A DNA stretch of 64,000 nucleotides from Amycolatopsis alkalitolerans (GCF_006152065.1 NZ_VDFW01000024.1:1-64000); one strand, 5' to 3'; shown: positions 24,604-34,691, counted from the stretch's first letter. Notes: generated by a model not told the origin, from the letters alone. Numbers and translations are program-made.

Positions 24604-26166
24604 ATGATGAACGGCGCGCAATCGTTGATCCGCACACTCGTCGACGCCGGTGTCGACGTGTGCTTCGCCAACCCCGGCACGTCGGAGATGCACTTCGTCG
24701 CCGCGCTCGACAGTGACGGTGGACCCGGGATGCGCGGCGTGCTCGGCCTGTTCGAAGGCGTGGTGACGGGCGCCGCCGACGGGTATGCGCGGATCGCGGG
24801 CAAACCGGCGGCGACGTTGCTGCATCTCGGACCGGGGCTGGGCAACGGCATGGCGAACCTGCACAACGCCCGCCGCGCGCATACGCCGGTCGTCAACGTC
24901 GTCGGGGACCACGCGACGTACCACAAGAAGTACGACGCGCCGCTGGAGTCGGACATCCCCGCCGTCGCGGGTTCCCTGCAGGGCTGGGTGCGCGAGTCGG
25001 GTAGCAGCGCCGACGTCGGCGCGGACGCCGCGGCGGCGGTCGCCGCGGCGATGGACCCGCCCGGTCGCGTGGCCACGCTGATCTTGCCCGCCGACGTCTC
25101 GTGGGGAGACGGCGGCGTGCTCGTCTCCCCGATCCCGCCCCGCAAACCGCATGCCGTCGGCGCCACGACGATCAAGTCGATCGCGGAGGTCCTGCGCTCC
25201 GGGGAACAGGTCGCGCTGCTCGTCGGCGGTCCCGCCGCCCGTGCGGCGGGTTTGCGCGCGGTCAGCCGTATCGCCGCCGCGACGGGAGCGAAGCCGTTCG
25301 TCGAAACCTTCCCTGCCCGGCTCGAGCGCGGCGCGGGCCTGCCGAACATCGAGCGCCTCGGATACCTCGCGGAGCAGGCGTCCTACCAGCTTGACGGCAC
25401 GAAACACCTGATCGTCGCGGGCACCAAGGCGCCGGTCTCGTTCTTCGCCTATCCGGGAAAGCCGAGCGATCTCGTGCCCGACGGCGCGCAGGTGCACACG
25501 CTCGCGGAGCTTGATCACGACGTGGTCGGTGCTCTCGAAGCGCTCGCCGACGAGGTCGCGGCGGGAGTCGAACCGGTGGTGCAGGAGCCGGGCCGCCCCG
25601 CGCTGCCGAGCGGCCCGCTCACCGCGCAGAACTGGGTCGACGTGATCGGGGCCCTGCTGCCGGACGACGCGATCATCTCGGACGAGGCCAACACTTCCGG
25701 TGTGCTCCTCCCGGGCGCCACGGCGGGCGCGCCGCGGCACGACGTGCTGACACTGACCGGCGGCGCGATCGGCCAGGGCCTGCCCGTCGCCACGGGCGCC
25801 GCCGTCGCCGCCCCGGACCGCCCGGTGATCGCGCTGCAGGCGGACGGCAGCGCGCTGTACACGATCTCCGCGCTGTGGACGCAGGCGCGGGAGAACCTGG
25901 ACGTGACGACGGTCGTGCTGAACAACCACGCCTACGCGATCCTCCGGATGGAGCTACAGCGGGTGGGCGCGGACGCGGGCGGCCCCAGGGCGAACGAGTT
26001 GCTCGACCTTTCCCGGCCGGACATGGACTTCGCGAAGATCGCCGAAGGCATGGGCGTGCCGGGCACGCGGGCCACCACGGCGGAGGAGCTTGCCGAGCAG
26101 TTCAGGGCCGCGGTCGCGGAACCGGGGCCGCATCTGATCGACGCGGTCGTCCCGCCCCTGATGTAG
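24604..26166 (+). CDS. TPP-dependent enzyme, benzoylformate decarboxylase/acetolactate synthase-like
   Basis: A 520-residue TPP enzyme. The N-terminal domain has FANPGTSEMHFVAAL and the activating Glu51 in GLFEGVVTGAADGYAR, the central domain follows, and the C-terminal cofactor motif opens ADGSALYT and closes VVLNNHAYAILR. It has no FAD-site signature of IlvB and resembles the decarboxylase branch (benzoylformate or oxalyl-type). Coupled with a 2-hydroxyacid oxidase just upstream, a pathway of 2-hydroxyacid to 2-oxoacid to aldehyde plus CO2 is plausible, as in mandelate breakdown, but this is inference. A second ATG lies one codon after the first. Confidence 0.86.
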   Translation: MMNGAQSLIRTLVDAGVDVCFANPGTSEMHFVAALDSDGGPGMRGVLGLFEGVVTGAADGYARIAGKPAATLLHLGPGLGNGMANLHNARRAHTPVVNVVGDHATYHKKYDAPLESDIPAVAGSLQGWVRESGSSADVGADAAAAVAAAMDPPGRVATLILPADVSWGDGGVLVSPIPPRKPHAVGATTIKSIAEVLRSGEQVALLVGGPAARAAGLRAVSRIAAATGAKPFVETFPARLERGAGLPNIERLGYLAEQASYQLDGTKHLIVAGTKAPVSFFAYPGKPSDLVPDGAQVHTLAELDHDVVGALEALADEVAAGVEPVVQEPGRPALPSGPLTAQNWVDVIGALLPDDAIISDEANTSGVLLPGATAGAPRHDVLTLTGGAIGQGLPVATGAAVAAPDRPVIALQADGSALYTISALWTQARENLDVTTVVLNNHAYAILRMELQRVGADAGGPRANELLDLSRPDMDFAKIAEGMGVPGTRATTAEELAEQFRAAVAEPGPHLIDAVVPPLM

Positions 26167-26796
26167 TCAACCGCAGACGACGGCCGTCAGCAGGTGCCGC
26201 ACGCCGGTACGCAGATCGTCGAGCGCGAGTTCCGAACCGCTCAGGAACTTGAGCAGGGCCTGCTGGAACAGGCCGTCGAGGCACGCGTACGCCATCGGTG
26301 AAGAGCAGGACGGCTCGCGTCCGGCGAGTTCGGCGTATCGGCTGACGATGCGCCAGATCATCCGCTCCAGGCTGTCGTCGATCTCCGCGACGTCCGCCCG
26401 GAACGACTCCTCGAACAGCGACTGTGAGCGCAGGTCGTACCAGAGGCGGTGCATGTACGCCTCTTCCTCGAGCGTGCCCGCCATGGCCTCGGCGAATTCG
26501 TGCGCCAGTTGCTCGGGAATCTCGGCGGTGTCGACGATCCCGTCGTAGCGCTGCACGCAGTGCGCCTTGTACTGGCGCACGCAGTACGTGATCAGTTCGA
26601 CCTTGTCGCGGAAGTAGTAGTGCAGCGTGCCGTGCGAGAACTCGGTGTTCTGCGCGATCTCACGCAGGCTCGTGCGCGCGTAGCCCCGCTCCGCAAGCGT
26701 TTGCAGGGCGCCGTCGGCCAGGAGCCGGCGGCGTTCTTCGAACTTGTCGACCTGTCTTCGCGAGATGCGGTCGAGTCGCTCGGCGGGCTTGGTCAC
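26167..26796 (-). CDS. TetR/AcrR family transcriptional regulator
   Basis: A 209-residue TetR-type repressor with an N-terminal helix-turn-helix (about residues 22-68, TSLREIAQNTEFSHGTLHYYFRDK) and a helical ligand domain. The GTG at 26796 is chosen as start since it begins VTKPAERLDRISRRQ, a natural N-terminus; the open frame runs further but covers the divergent promoter. It is divergent from the SDR/ligase set, and a perfect 12-bp-arm palindrome lies between them. It probably represses those genes and itself. Similar regulators control acyl-CoA or lipid catabolism. Confidence 0.87.
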   Translation of the reverse strand: MTKPAERLDRISRRQVDKFEERRRLLADGALQTLAERGYARTSLREIAQNTEFSHGTLHYYFRDKVELITYCVRQYKAHCVQRYDGIVDTAEIPEQLAHEFAEAMAGTLEEEAYMHRLWYDLRSQSLFEESFRADVAEIDDSLERMIWRIVSRYAELAGREPSCSSPMAYACLDGLFQQALLKFLSGSELALDDLRTGVRHLLTAVVCG

Positions 26797-26830
26797 CCGA
26801 CAAACGTAGCCCGTCTTCACCGATCTGGTC

Positions 26831-26880
26831 GACTGTCCAGCTTTTTCTTGACGACTGTCCAGAAAAATCTGGACAGTCGT
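26831..26880. promoter_or_regulatory. Probable TetR operator with repeated half-sites
   Basis: ACGACTGTCCAG (26851-26862) and CTGGACAGTCGT (26869-26880) form a perfect palindrome around AAAAAT. A third half-site, GACTGTCCAG, lies at 26831-26840. The region is 35-84 bp upstream of the TetR start and 64-113 bp before the SDR start. Confidence 0.7.
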
Positions 26881-26943
26881 CCAGACTTGCACCACCGTGG
26901 TCTTCCACAGGGCACAAGGACGTGTTACCGAAAGGACGCCAGG

Positions 26944-27561
26944 ATGGCTGGGTTGGCTCTGACAGGACGAAAAGCGCTGGTCACGGGTGGGGCACGAGGT
27001 CTGGGCGCGGGCGCGGCACAAGCGCTGACCGCCGCCGGGGCGCAGGTCATGATCGCCGACGTGCTCAAGGACGCGGGCGAGCACAAGCGCATGTTCGAGG
27101 TCAACCTCCTGGGCGCGCTGCTCGGGACCAAGCACGCGTTCCGCGCGATGCGGCCGGGCGGCGCGGACGGGCACTGCGGCACCGTCGTCAACATCTCGTC
27201 GGTCGCGGCGACCATCGCGTTCCCCGCCATCGCGGGCTATTCGGCCACCAAATCCGCCGTCGACCGGCTCACCAGGGTCGCGGCGATGGAGTCCGGGAAA
27301 CTCGGCTACGGCGTCCGGGTCAACTGCATCTACCCGGGTCTCGTGCCGACCGAGATGGGCGTGAAGCTCGCCGTCGAGACCGCGGGTGTCGGCCTGTTCG
27401 AGAACACGGACGCCGCGGTCGCCGCCGTCGTCGGGCTGACGCCCTCCGGCCGGCTCGCCGAAGTCTCCGATATCGCGGACGCGGTGGTGTTCCTGGCCTC
27501 CGACAAAGCCAGGTTCATCAACGGAATCGGACTGCCGGTCGACGGCGGGATGGGGATGTGA
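26944..27561 (+). CDS. Short-chain dehydrogenase/reductase with an internal deletion
   Basis: A 205-residue SDR. The cofactor loop VTGGARGLGAGAA, the catalytic Ser (VVNISSVAA) and the YSATK motif are present, and the C-terminus with INGIGLPVDGGMGM is intact. Between ADVLKDAG (about residue 43) and EHKRMFEVNLLG, about 60-65 residues normally present are missing, including the NNAG strand. The gap is in frame, so the gene is open but lacks part of the Rossmann core; activity is doubtful. Its stop is followed 2 bases later by the next start, forming an operon. Confidence 0.78.
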   Translation: MAGLALTGRKALVTGGARGLGAGAAQALTAAGAQVMIADVLKDAGEHKRMFEVNLLGALLGTKHAFRAMRPGGADGHCGTVVNISSVAATIAFPAIAGYSATKSAVDRLTRVAAMESGKLGYGVRVNCIYPGLVPTEMGVKLAVETAGVGLFENTDAAVAAVVGLTPSGRLAEVSDIADAVVFLASDKARFINGIGLPVDGGMGM

Positions 27562-27563
27562 GC

Positions 27564-28476
27564 ATGAAACCCGTTGTCGTCTATGGCGTTTCCGGCTACA
27601 CGGGCCGCCTGGTCTGCGAGTACCTCCGCGAGTTCCACATCCCCTTCGTCGCCGCCGGGCGTGACGGCAAGAAGGTGCAGGAGGTGGTGGACCGGATTCC
27701 GGGCGTGGACACGGTGGAGCACGAGGTCGTCGAGGTGAACCACGACGTCGAGTCGCTCACGGAACTGTTCCGCGGCGCTTCGGTCGTGTGCAACACCGTC
27801 GGCCCGTTCATCAAGTACGGCCCGGAAGTCGTGGAAGCGAGCCTCGCCGCCGGGACGCACTACCTGGACACCACGAGCGAGCAGGATTGGCTGCTCGACG
27901 CGCAGGCACGCTGGGGCAAGGCCTATGCGGACGCCGGCCTGCTGCTTTCGCCGTGTGTCGCGCAGATGTACACCACGAGCGAGATCGCCGCGAACCTGGC
28001 GCTGGAGACCCCCGGCCTCGACACGCTCGACATTCTCGTGCTGTGGAAGGGTTTCCCGACCTACGCGTCCACGCAGACGATCTTCACGATCCTCAAGGCC
28101 GACTGGTTCCACCTGGTCAACAACGAGTTCGTCGCCTGGGACCACACGAGTACGCGGGAATGCGTCGTGCCTGGCCAGCACGCGACAGCGCTGACCGTGC
28201 CCTGGGGCGGGATGGCGCATCCGGTGTGGTTCAAGAACGACCCGCGGGTGGCGACCGTGACCGCCACCGGCGGCGTGCTGGACCGTTCGGTGATGGACGG
28301 AGTCGTTGCCACCACGGGAATGTACGAGGAAAAGATCAAGCCGATGGAGCCGGACGCCCGCGAGGCGGCGCTGGCCGAGATCGCGGCCGGGCTGCAGGCG
28401 GGCATGCCGCCACGGGAGAACCCGCGGGTCAACACCTCGATCGACTCGGTGTATGCCTCGGGCCCGCTCGGCCGCG
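27564..28476 (+). pseudogene. Saccharopine dehydrogenase-like protein, 3'-truncated and fused
   Basis: About 304 codons beginning MKPVVVYGVSGYTGRLVCEY, a Rossmann-type N-terminus of the saccharopine dehydrogenase-like/trans-acting enoyl reductase group, continuing through the family's middle (TVGPFIKYGPEVVEA, SPCVAQMYTTSEIAANLAL). At about SVYASGPLG the sequence passes without a stop into the middle of an acyl-CoA ligase. The family normally continues for some 60 or more residues, so a deletion removed the 3' end of this gene and the 5' end of the next. Confidence 0.75.
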
Positions 28477-29943
28477 ACGCACCCTGCCTGACGCTCGACG
28501 ACGAGTTCCTGTCCTACGGGGAGGTCGTCGACCTGAGTCATGCGGTCGCCCGCGCGCTGCGGCGTGCGGGCGTCCGCCCCGGGGACAAGGTGGGGATCCT
28601 GTCGGCCAACGATCCGACGGCCTTCGCGTGCGTCTTCGGCATCGCGCGGGCCGGCGCGGTGTGGTGCCCGATCAATCCTCGCAACAGCGCGGCCGACAAC
28701 GCCGAACTGCTGGACCTGTTCGACTGTGCGGCGCTGCTGTACCAGAGCCGTTTCGCGCAACTGGTCAAGGAGATCTCCGGCGAGCTGCCACAACTGCGGA
28801 CGCTCGTGGAGTTCGGCGAGGGATTCGACACGTGGCTCGCTTCCGCAGCCGAGGACCCGGTCGCCGAGGCTCCCCCGCCGGACGACGTCGTAGCGATCGT
28901 CGGCACCGGCGGGACCACCGGGCGGCCCAAGGGCGTCCAGCTCACCGACCGCAACCTCGAAACGATGACGGCCATCACGCTGATGAGCTATCCCTTCGTA
29001 GGACGACCGGTCTACCTCGCGCTCGCGCCGCTCACCCACGCGGCCGGTGTGCTGTGCTTCCCGGTGCTGGCGCACGGCGGCGAGATCGTCGTGATGGCCG
29101 AGCCGGATGTCGGGAGGTTCCTGGAACTCATCGAGCGGCACCGGGTCACCCACACCTTCCTGCCACCGACGCTGATCTACCTCCTGCTCGGACATCCAAC
29201 GTTGGACGCCACCGACCTCAGCTCGCTGCATGTCTCTGGTACGGCGCGGCACCGATGTCCGTCGCCAAGCTGGAGGAAGCGCTTACCCGCATCGGCCCGG
29301 TGATGGCCCAGTTGTTCGGCCAGTCGGAAGCGCCGATGATGATTTCGACGCTGGCGCCCGCCGAGCATTTCGACGCGGACGGTTCGGTCGCGGTCGGCCG
29401 CCTGTCCTCCGCCGGGCGACCGTCCCCTTTGGTCACCGTCGGCATCATGGACAAGCAAGGACGGTTGCTCGGCCCGGGTGAACGCGGTGAGATCGTGGTC
29501 CGCGGTTCGCTGGTGATGGCCGGGTACTACAAGAATCCCGCGGCGACGGCCGAGGTCTCCGCGCACGGCTGGCATCACACCGGCGATATCGGTTACCTGG
29601 ACGAGGAGAACTTCCTCTACATCGTCGACCGCGCCAAGGACATGGTCATCACCGGCGGGTTCAACGTGTACTCGGCCGAGGTCGAACAGGCCCTCATGGC
29701 GCACGATGCGGTGCGGGACTGCGCCGTGGTCGGCCTGCCGGACGAAAAATGGGGCGAGCGCGTCACGGCCGTCGTGCAACCGCAGCCAGGCGCCTCGATC
29801 AACGCCGACGAGCTGATCGCATTCACCAAGGCGCGTATCGGAAGTGTGAAGGCGCCGAAACAGATCGAGTTCTGGCCGGACCGCCACGGTCCACAGTGGG
29901 CAAGGTGTTGAAGACCGACATCCGGCGGGAACTGTTGCGCTGA
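28477..29943 (+). pseudogene. Acyl-CoA synthetase (AMP-binding) pseudogene with two frameshifts
   Basis: An AMP-dependent acyl-CoA ligase lacking its first 20-30 residues, because it is fused to the upstream gene. The ATP motif GTGGTTGRPKGVQ is intact. Near 29229 the frame shifts: SSLHV runs off, while the adjacent frame continues CLWYGAAPMSVAKLEEAL. A second shift near 29881 separates IEFWPD from RSTVGKVLKTDIRRELL and the TGA at 29941-29943. Each is consistent with loss of one base. The gene cannot give a full enzyme without correction. Confidence 0.85.
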
Positions 29944-29988
29944 GCCTCGGGTGCCCGGGCGCAGGGGCCCGGGCACCCGAGTGCTCTC

Positions 29989-32148
29989 CTACTCGAAGAT
30001 CTCGCCGCTTTCGGCCTTCTTCATCAAGGATTCCGGCGGCTGGAAGTGGTCACCGTAGCGTTCGGCCAATTCCCGGGCGCGGGCCACGAAACCCTTCAGG
30101 CCACCCTCGTACTGGTTGATGTACTGGATGACCCCACCGGTCCACGCCGGGAAACCGATGCCGAAGATCGAGCCGATGTTCGCGTCCTGCACTGAGGTGA
30201 GCACGCCCTCGTCGAAGCACTTCACCGTTTCGAGCGCCTCGGCGAACAGCATCCGCTCCTGCAGGTCGTTGAACGGAACCTGCGCGCTCCCCGCGTTGAA
30301 CGCCGTCCGCAGGCCCGGCCACAGCCCGGACCGCTTCCCGTCCACGTACTCGTAGAACCCGGCGCCCGTCGAGCGGCCCTTGCGGTCGAACTCGTCGATC
30401 ATCCGGTCGATGACCGCCTCGGACGCGTGCGGCGTCCACGTGCCGCCCGCCGCCTCCACCGCCGCGCGGGTCGCCTGGCGGATCTTGCGCGGCAGCGTCA
30501 GGGTCAGCTCGTCCATCAGTTGCAGCGGCGGCGCCGGGTACCCGGCCTGCGAACCCGCCTGCTCGATGGAAGCCGGTTCGACGCCTTCGCCCACGGCCGC
30601 GATCGCCTCGTTGATGAACGTGCCGATCACCCGCGAGGTGAAGAAGCCGCGGCTGTCGTGCACGACGATCGGGGTCTTCTTGATCTGCAGCGTGTAGTCG
30701 AAGACCTTCGCGAGCGTGGCGTCCGACGTCTTCTCGCCGCGGATGATCTCCACGAGCGGCATCTTGTCCACCGGCGAGAAGAAGTGGATCCCGATGAAGT
30801 CTTCCTGCCGCTGCACGCCCTGCGCGAGACCGGTGATCGGCAGCGTCGAGGTGTTCGAGCCCAGCACGGCGTCCGGGTTCACGATGTTCTCGATCTCACC
30901 GAACACCTTGTGCTTGAGCTCCTGGCTCTCGAACACGGCCTCGATCACGAAATCGACGCCCGCGAAGTCCGCCGGGTCGGCCGTCGCCTTGATGCGGGCC
31001 AGCAGCGCGTCCGACTTCTCCTTCGTGGTCCTGCCCCGCGAAAGCGCTTTCTCCTCGAGCTTGACCGCGTAGCCCTTGCCCTTCTCCGCGGCTTCCTGCG
31101 AAACGTCCTTCAGCACCACGTCGATCCCTGCCTTCGCCGAGACGTACGCGATCGCGGCGCCCATCATCCCGGCGCCGAGCACACCGACCTTCTTGGCGGT
31201 GTACTTCTCGACGTCACCAGGACGGGAGCCGCCGGAGTTGATGTGCTGCAAGTCGAAGAAGAAGGCCTTCGTCATGTTCTTCGCGACCTGCCCGGTCGCG
31301 AGGTTCACGAAGTACCGGGTCTCGATCTGCGTCGCGGTGTCGATGTCGACCTGCGCGCCCTCCACCGCCGCCGCCAGGATCGCCCGCGGGGCGGGCATCG
31401 GCGCGCCCTTGAGCTGCTTGCGCAGGTTCGCCGGGAACGCGGGCAGGTTCGCCGCGAACGACGGGCTCGACGGCGAGCCGCCGGGGATCTTGTAGCCCTT
31501 GACGTCCCACGGCTGCGCGGCCTCGGGGTTGGCCTTGACCCACTCCTTGGCCTTCGGCAGCAGTTCGTCCACACTGGACACCAGCTCGTGCACAAGGCCG
31601 AACTCCAGCGCCTTCGCCGGCTTGTGCCGCTGGCCCTGCACGAGCCAGTTCAGCACCGCGTTCTGGATGCCGACCAGCCGCACCGTGCGGGCAACGCCGC
31701 CACCGCCGGGCAGCAGGCCCAGGGTGACCTCGGGGAACCCGATCTGCACGCCGGGCACGTCCGCGACGATCCGGCGGTGGGTGGCCAGCGCGATCTCCAG
31801 GCCGCCGCCGAGCGCGGCCCCGTTGATCGCGGCGACGACGGGTTTGCCCAGCGTCTCCAGCCGGCGCATCTGCGCCTTCATCTCGTTGGTGCTGTGGGCG
31901 AACTCCGCGGCGTGCTCGCGCGTCGCCTGGATCAGGTCCCGGAGGTCACCGCCGGCGAAGAAGGTCTTCTTGGCCGAGGTGATCACCACGCCGGTGATCG
32001 AGTCCTTTTCGGACTCCAGCCGGTCGAGGGTCTGCCCGAACGACGCCCGGAAGTCGGCGTTCATGGTGTTCGCCGACTGGTTCGGATCGTCGAGGGTGAG
32101 CACGACGATTCCGTCGGAGTCCTTGTCCCACTTGATCGTGTTGGTCAT
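29989..32148 (-). CDS. fadB: Fatty acid oxidation complex alpha subunit (enoyl-CoA hydratase/3-hydroxyacyl-CoA dehydrogenase)
   Basis: A 719-residue bifunctional beta-oxidation protein. The N-terminal crotonase domain (about 1-300) has AINGAALGGGLEIALA and GFPEVTLGLLPGGGG with the catalytic acids. The dehydrogenase part (about 325-700) has the NAD motif GVLGAGMMGAAIA and the catalytic His in GIHFFSPVDKMPLVEII. It hydrates enoyl-CoA and oxidises the 3-hydroxyacyl-CoA. ATG 32148 lies 2 bases after the stop of the thiolase, so the two are one operon, like mycobacterial fadB/fadA. The alpha-beta pair should form a cytosolic complex. Confidence 0.94.
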   Translation of the reverse strand: MTNTIKWDKDSDGIVVLTLDDPNQSANTMNADFRASFGQTLDRLESEKDSITGVVITSAKKTFFAGGDLRDLIQATREHAAEFAHSTNEMKAQMRRLETLGKPVVAAINGAALGGGLEIALATHRRIVADVPGVQIGFPEVTLGLLPGGGGVARTVRLVGIQNAVLNWLVQGQRHKPAKALEFGLVHELVSSVDELLPKAKEWVKANPEAAQPWDVKGYKIPGGSPSSPSFAANLPAFPANLRKQLKGAPMPAPRAILAAAVEGAQVDIDTATQIETRYFVNLATGQVAKNMTKAFFFDLQHINSGGSRPGDVEKYTAKKVGVLGAGMMGAAIAYVSAKAGIDVVLKDVSQEAAEKGKGYAVKLEEKALSRGRTTKEKSDALLARIKATADPADFAGVDFVIEAVFESQELKHKVFGEIENIVNPDAVLGSNTSTLPITGLAQGVQRQEDFIGIHFFSPVDKMPLVEIIRGEKTSDATLAKVFDYTLQIKKTPIVVHDSRGFFTSRVIGTFINEAIAAVGEGVEPASIEQAGSQAGYPAPPLQLMDELTLTLPRKIRQATRAAVEAAGGTWTPHASEAVIDRMIDEFDRKGRSTGAGFYEYVDGKRSGLWPGLRTAFNAGSAQVPFNDLQERMLFAEALETVKCFDEGVLTSVQDANIGSIFGIGFPAWTGGVIQYINQYEGGLKGFVARARELAERYGDHFQPPESLMKKAESGEIFE

Positions 32149-32150
32149 GC

Positions 32151-33362
32151 TCACACCCGCTCGATGATCGTGCCGATACCCATTCCGCCGCCGATGCACA
32201 GCGACAGCAACGCCCGCCGCTCACCACGGCGCTCCAGCTCGTCAACCATGGTGCCGAGGATCATCGCACCGGTCGCGCCGAGCGGGTGGCCCATGGCGAT
32301 CGCCCCGCCGTTGACGTTGACCTTCTCCTCCGGCAACTTCAGGTCCTTCATCCACTTCAGCACAACGGAAGCGAACGCCTCGTTCAGCTCGAACAGGTCG
32401 ATGTCGTCCGTGGTCAGGCCGGCGGTGGCGAGCACCTTCTGGGTGGCCGGCGTCGGACCGGTGAGCATGATCGTCGGGTCGGAGCCGGTGACCGCGGCCG
32501 AGACGATGCGCGCCCGCGGGGTGAGCCCGAGGTCCCTGCCGACCTGCTCGTCACCGATCAGCACGATCGCCGCGCCGTCCACGATGCCGGAGGAGTTCCC
32601 GCCTGTGTGCACGTGGTCGATCTTCTCGACCCAGTGGTACTTCTGCAGCGCCACCGCGTCGAACCCGCCGAACTCGCCGATCGTCTCGAAGGCCGGCTTG
32701 AGCTTCGCCAGGCTCTCCATCGTGGTGCCGGGGCGGCGGTGCTCGTCATGGTCGAGGACCGTGACGCCGTTGATGTCCTTCACCGGTACCACGGACTTCG
32801 CGAAGTACCCGCCCGACCAGGCCGCCTCGGCCTTCTCCTGCGAGCGGACCGCGAACCGGTCCACGTCCTCGCGCGAGAAGCCCTCCATGGTGGCGATGAG
32901 GTCGGCGCCGATGCCCTGCGGCGCGATGTAGTTGTCGTACGCGGTGGCCGGGTCGGCGAACATCGCGCCGCCGTCGGAACCCATCGGCACCCGCGACATC
33001 GACTCGACCCCACCGGCGATGATCAGGTTCTCCCACCCCGAGCGCACCCGCGCCGCGGCCTGGTTGACCGCCTCCAGACCCGAGGAGCAGAACCGGTTGA
33101 GCTGCACGCCCGCGACCGTGTCGGGCAGGCCGGCGGCCATCGCCGCGGTCCGCGCGATGTCGGCGCCCTGGTCCCCGACCGGGGTCACGCACCCGAGGAC
33201 GATGTCCTGGATCCGGGCCGGGTCCAGCCCGGGATGGCGCGCCTTGAGCTCCGCGATCAGACCGACCACCAGGTCGAGTGGCTTCGTCCCGTGCAGGGAC
33301 CCGCCCTTGTTCTTACCCCGAGGCGTGCGGATCGCCTCGTAGATGTAGGCCTCGTTGCTCAC
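32151..33362 (-). CDS. fadA: Acetyl-CoA acyltransferase (thiolase), beta-oxidation beta subunit
   Basis: A 403-residue thiolase. Nucleophile Cys92 ([11 protein letters not shown]), His359 ([10 protein letters not shown]) and Cys389 ([10 protein letters not shown]) form the catalytic set. It cleaves 3-ketoacyl-CoA to acetyl-CoA and a shortened acyl-CoA. It is first in a two-gene operon with the FadB-like gene and divergent from the double-domain TetR regulator with 108 bp between starts, so that regulator probably controls it. Confidence 0.94.
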   Translation of the reverse strand: MSNEAYIYEAIRTPRGKNKGGSLHGTKPLDLVVGLIAELKARHPGLDPARIQDIVLGCVTPVGDQGADIARTAAMAAGLPDTVAGVQLNRFCSSGLEAVNQAAARVRSGWENLIIAGGVESMSRVPMGSDGGAMFADPATAYDNYIAPQGIGADLIATMEGFSREDVDRFAVRSQEKAEAAWSGGYFAKSVVPVKDINGVTVLDHDEHRRPGTTMESLAKLKPAFETIGEFGGFDAVALQKYHWVEKIDHVHTGGNSSGIVDGAAIVLIGDEQVGRDLGLTPRARIVSAAVTGSDPTIMLTGPTPATQKVLATAGLTTDDIDLFELNEAFASVVLKWMKDLKLPEEKVNVNGGAIAMGHPLGATGAMILGTMVDELERRGERRALLSLCIGGGMGIGTIIERV

Positions 33363-33470
33363 GCGGACAACCCTTCCTCGATTCCGCTAATCTTGACTAA
33401 CATAATCCGCCCATATCCGCAGGTGTCAACTGGTTGCAGTGTGATCTACCGGCGCTAGAGTGGTCTCACC

Positions 33471-34655
33471 ATGCAGCAGTCCCGAAGCCGTCGCCCCGGC
33501 GACCGGAAGAGCCAGCTCGCCGCGATCGCGGCCGAGCTGTTCCGTGCCCGCGGGTACCGCGGGGTGGGCATCAACGACATCGCCGCGGCCGCCGGGATCA
33601 CCGGCCCGGCCCTGTACCGGCACTTCGCGGACAAGCAGGCCATCCTCGCGTACGTGCTCCTGTCCCGCGTACGCGATATGGAGGCCGAGACGACGGCAGC
33701 GCTGACAGTGCTGGAGAAGCCGAGCGGCGAGCAGGTCGACCAGCTGCTGTCCCGGATCGCGTCGGCGTCGGTCGAGCGCCGCGAAGTCGCCGCGCTGTGG
33801 CGCTGGGAGGGCAAGCACCTCGCGCCGGGAGACCAGAAGGAGATCGGCAAGCGGTCGTCGGCGATCCTCACCGCGTGGGCCAAGGTCCTGATGGAAATCC
33901 GCCCCGAACTGGCCGCGGCCGACGCCGAACTGCTGTGCTGGGCCGCGCTGAGCGTGTTCGGCAGTGTCTCCGTGCATCACACGACGGTCGCCAAACGGCG
34001 GTTCGCGCGGTTGCTCACCGATCTGGCCAAACGCGTCCTGAGCGCGGACCTCCCGGCCGTGACCAGCGCTGCGCCGGCCGCTCCGGCGCTCGGCGTCGGC
34101 ACCCGGTCACGGCGTGAGCAGGTGCTCGCCGCGGCCACGGACCTGTTCCGGCGCCGCGGCTTCCACGACGTCAGCATTGAGGACATCGGTGCGGCCGCGG
34201 GTATCGCGGGCCCCAGCGTGTACCGGCACTTCCCCAGCAAGGCAAGCCTGATCCACGCGATCGCCCGCCGCGCCGCCGACCGGCTCGCCGTGGCGACCGA
34301 AGAGGTGCTCCGCGGCAGTTCGGACGAGCGAGAAGCGCTGCGGCGCCTGGTTTCCTCGTATGTTCAGGTGCTCACCGGTTCGGGTGAGCTCGCGGTGTCC
34401 TTCTCCATCGATGCGGTGAACGTCGCCGAGCCGGAACGCGCCGAACTGGTACGCGTCCAGCGCGACTACGTCACACGCTGGGTGGATCTGCTGTGCACGG
34501 TCGAGCCCGGGCTGGACCGGCGCGAAGCCAGGATCACCGTGCACGCGGCGCTGACGATCGCGAACGACCTGGCCCGGACGCGACGGGTCAGCGCGCGCCC
34601 GAACCTGGCCGCCGAGCTGGCGACGTTGTTGTCGGCTGTGCTGAACATCGGCTGA
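33471..34655 (+). CDS. TetR family regulator with two DNA-binding domains
   Basis: A 394-residue protein made of two TetR units in tandem. The first helix-turn-helix is at about 12-58 (VGINDIAAAAGITGPALYRHF), the second at about 213-260 (VSIEDIGAAAGIAGPSVYRHF). Each is followed by its own helical domain. Ordinary TetR proteins of about 200 residues dimerise to present two helices; a fused protein could bind as a pseudo-dimer or as a dimer contacting longer sites. It is divergent from fadA-fadB, making it a likely regulator of beta-oxidation that senses acyl-CoA (inference). Confidence 0.88.
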   Translation: MQQSRSRRPGDRKSQLAAIAAELFRARGYRGVGINDIAAAAGITGPALYRHFADKQAILAYVLLSRVRDMEAETTAALTVLEKPSGEQVDQLLSRIASASVERREVAALWRWEGKHLAPGDQKEIGKRSSAILTAWAKVLMEIRPELAAADAELLCWAALSVFGSVSVHHTTVAKRRFARLLTDLAKRVLSADLPAVTSAAPAAPALGVGTRSRREQVLAAATDLFRRRGFHDVSIEDIGAAAGIAGPSVYRHFPSKASLIHAIARRAADRLAVATEEVLRGSSDEREALRRLVSSYVQVLTGSGELAVSFSIDAVNVAEPERAELVRVQRDYVTRWVDLLCTVEPGLDRREARITVHAALTIANDLARTRRVSARPNLAAELATLLSAVLNIG

Positions 34656-34691
34656 GCGGCAGGTCCTGCGCACGCAAGCCTGAGCGTGCTA

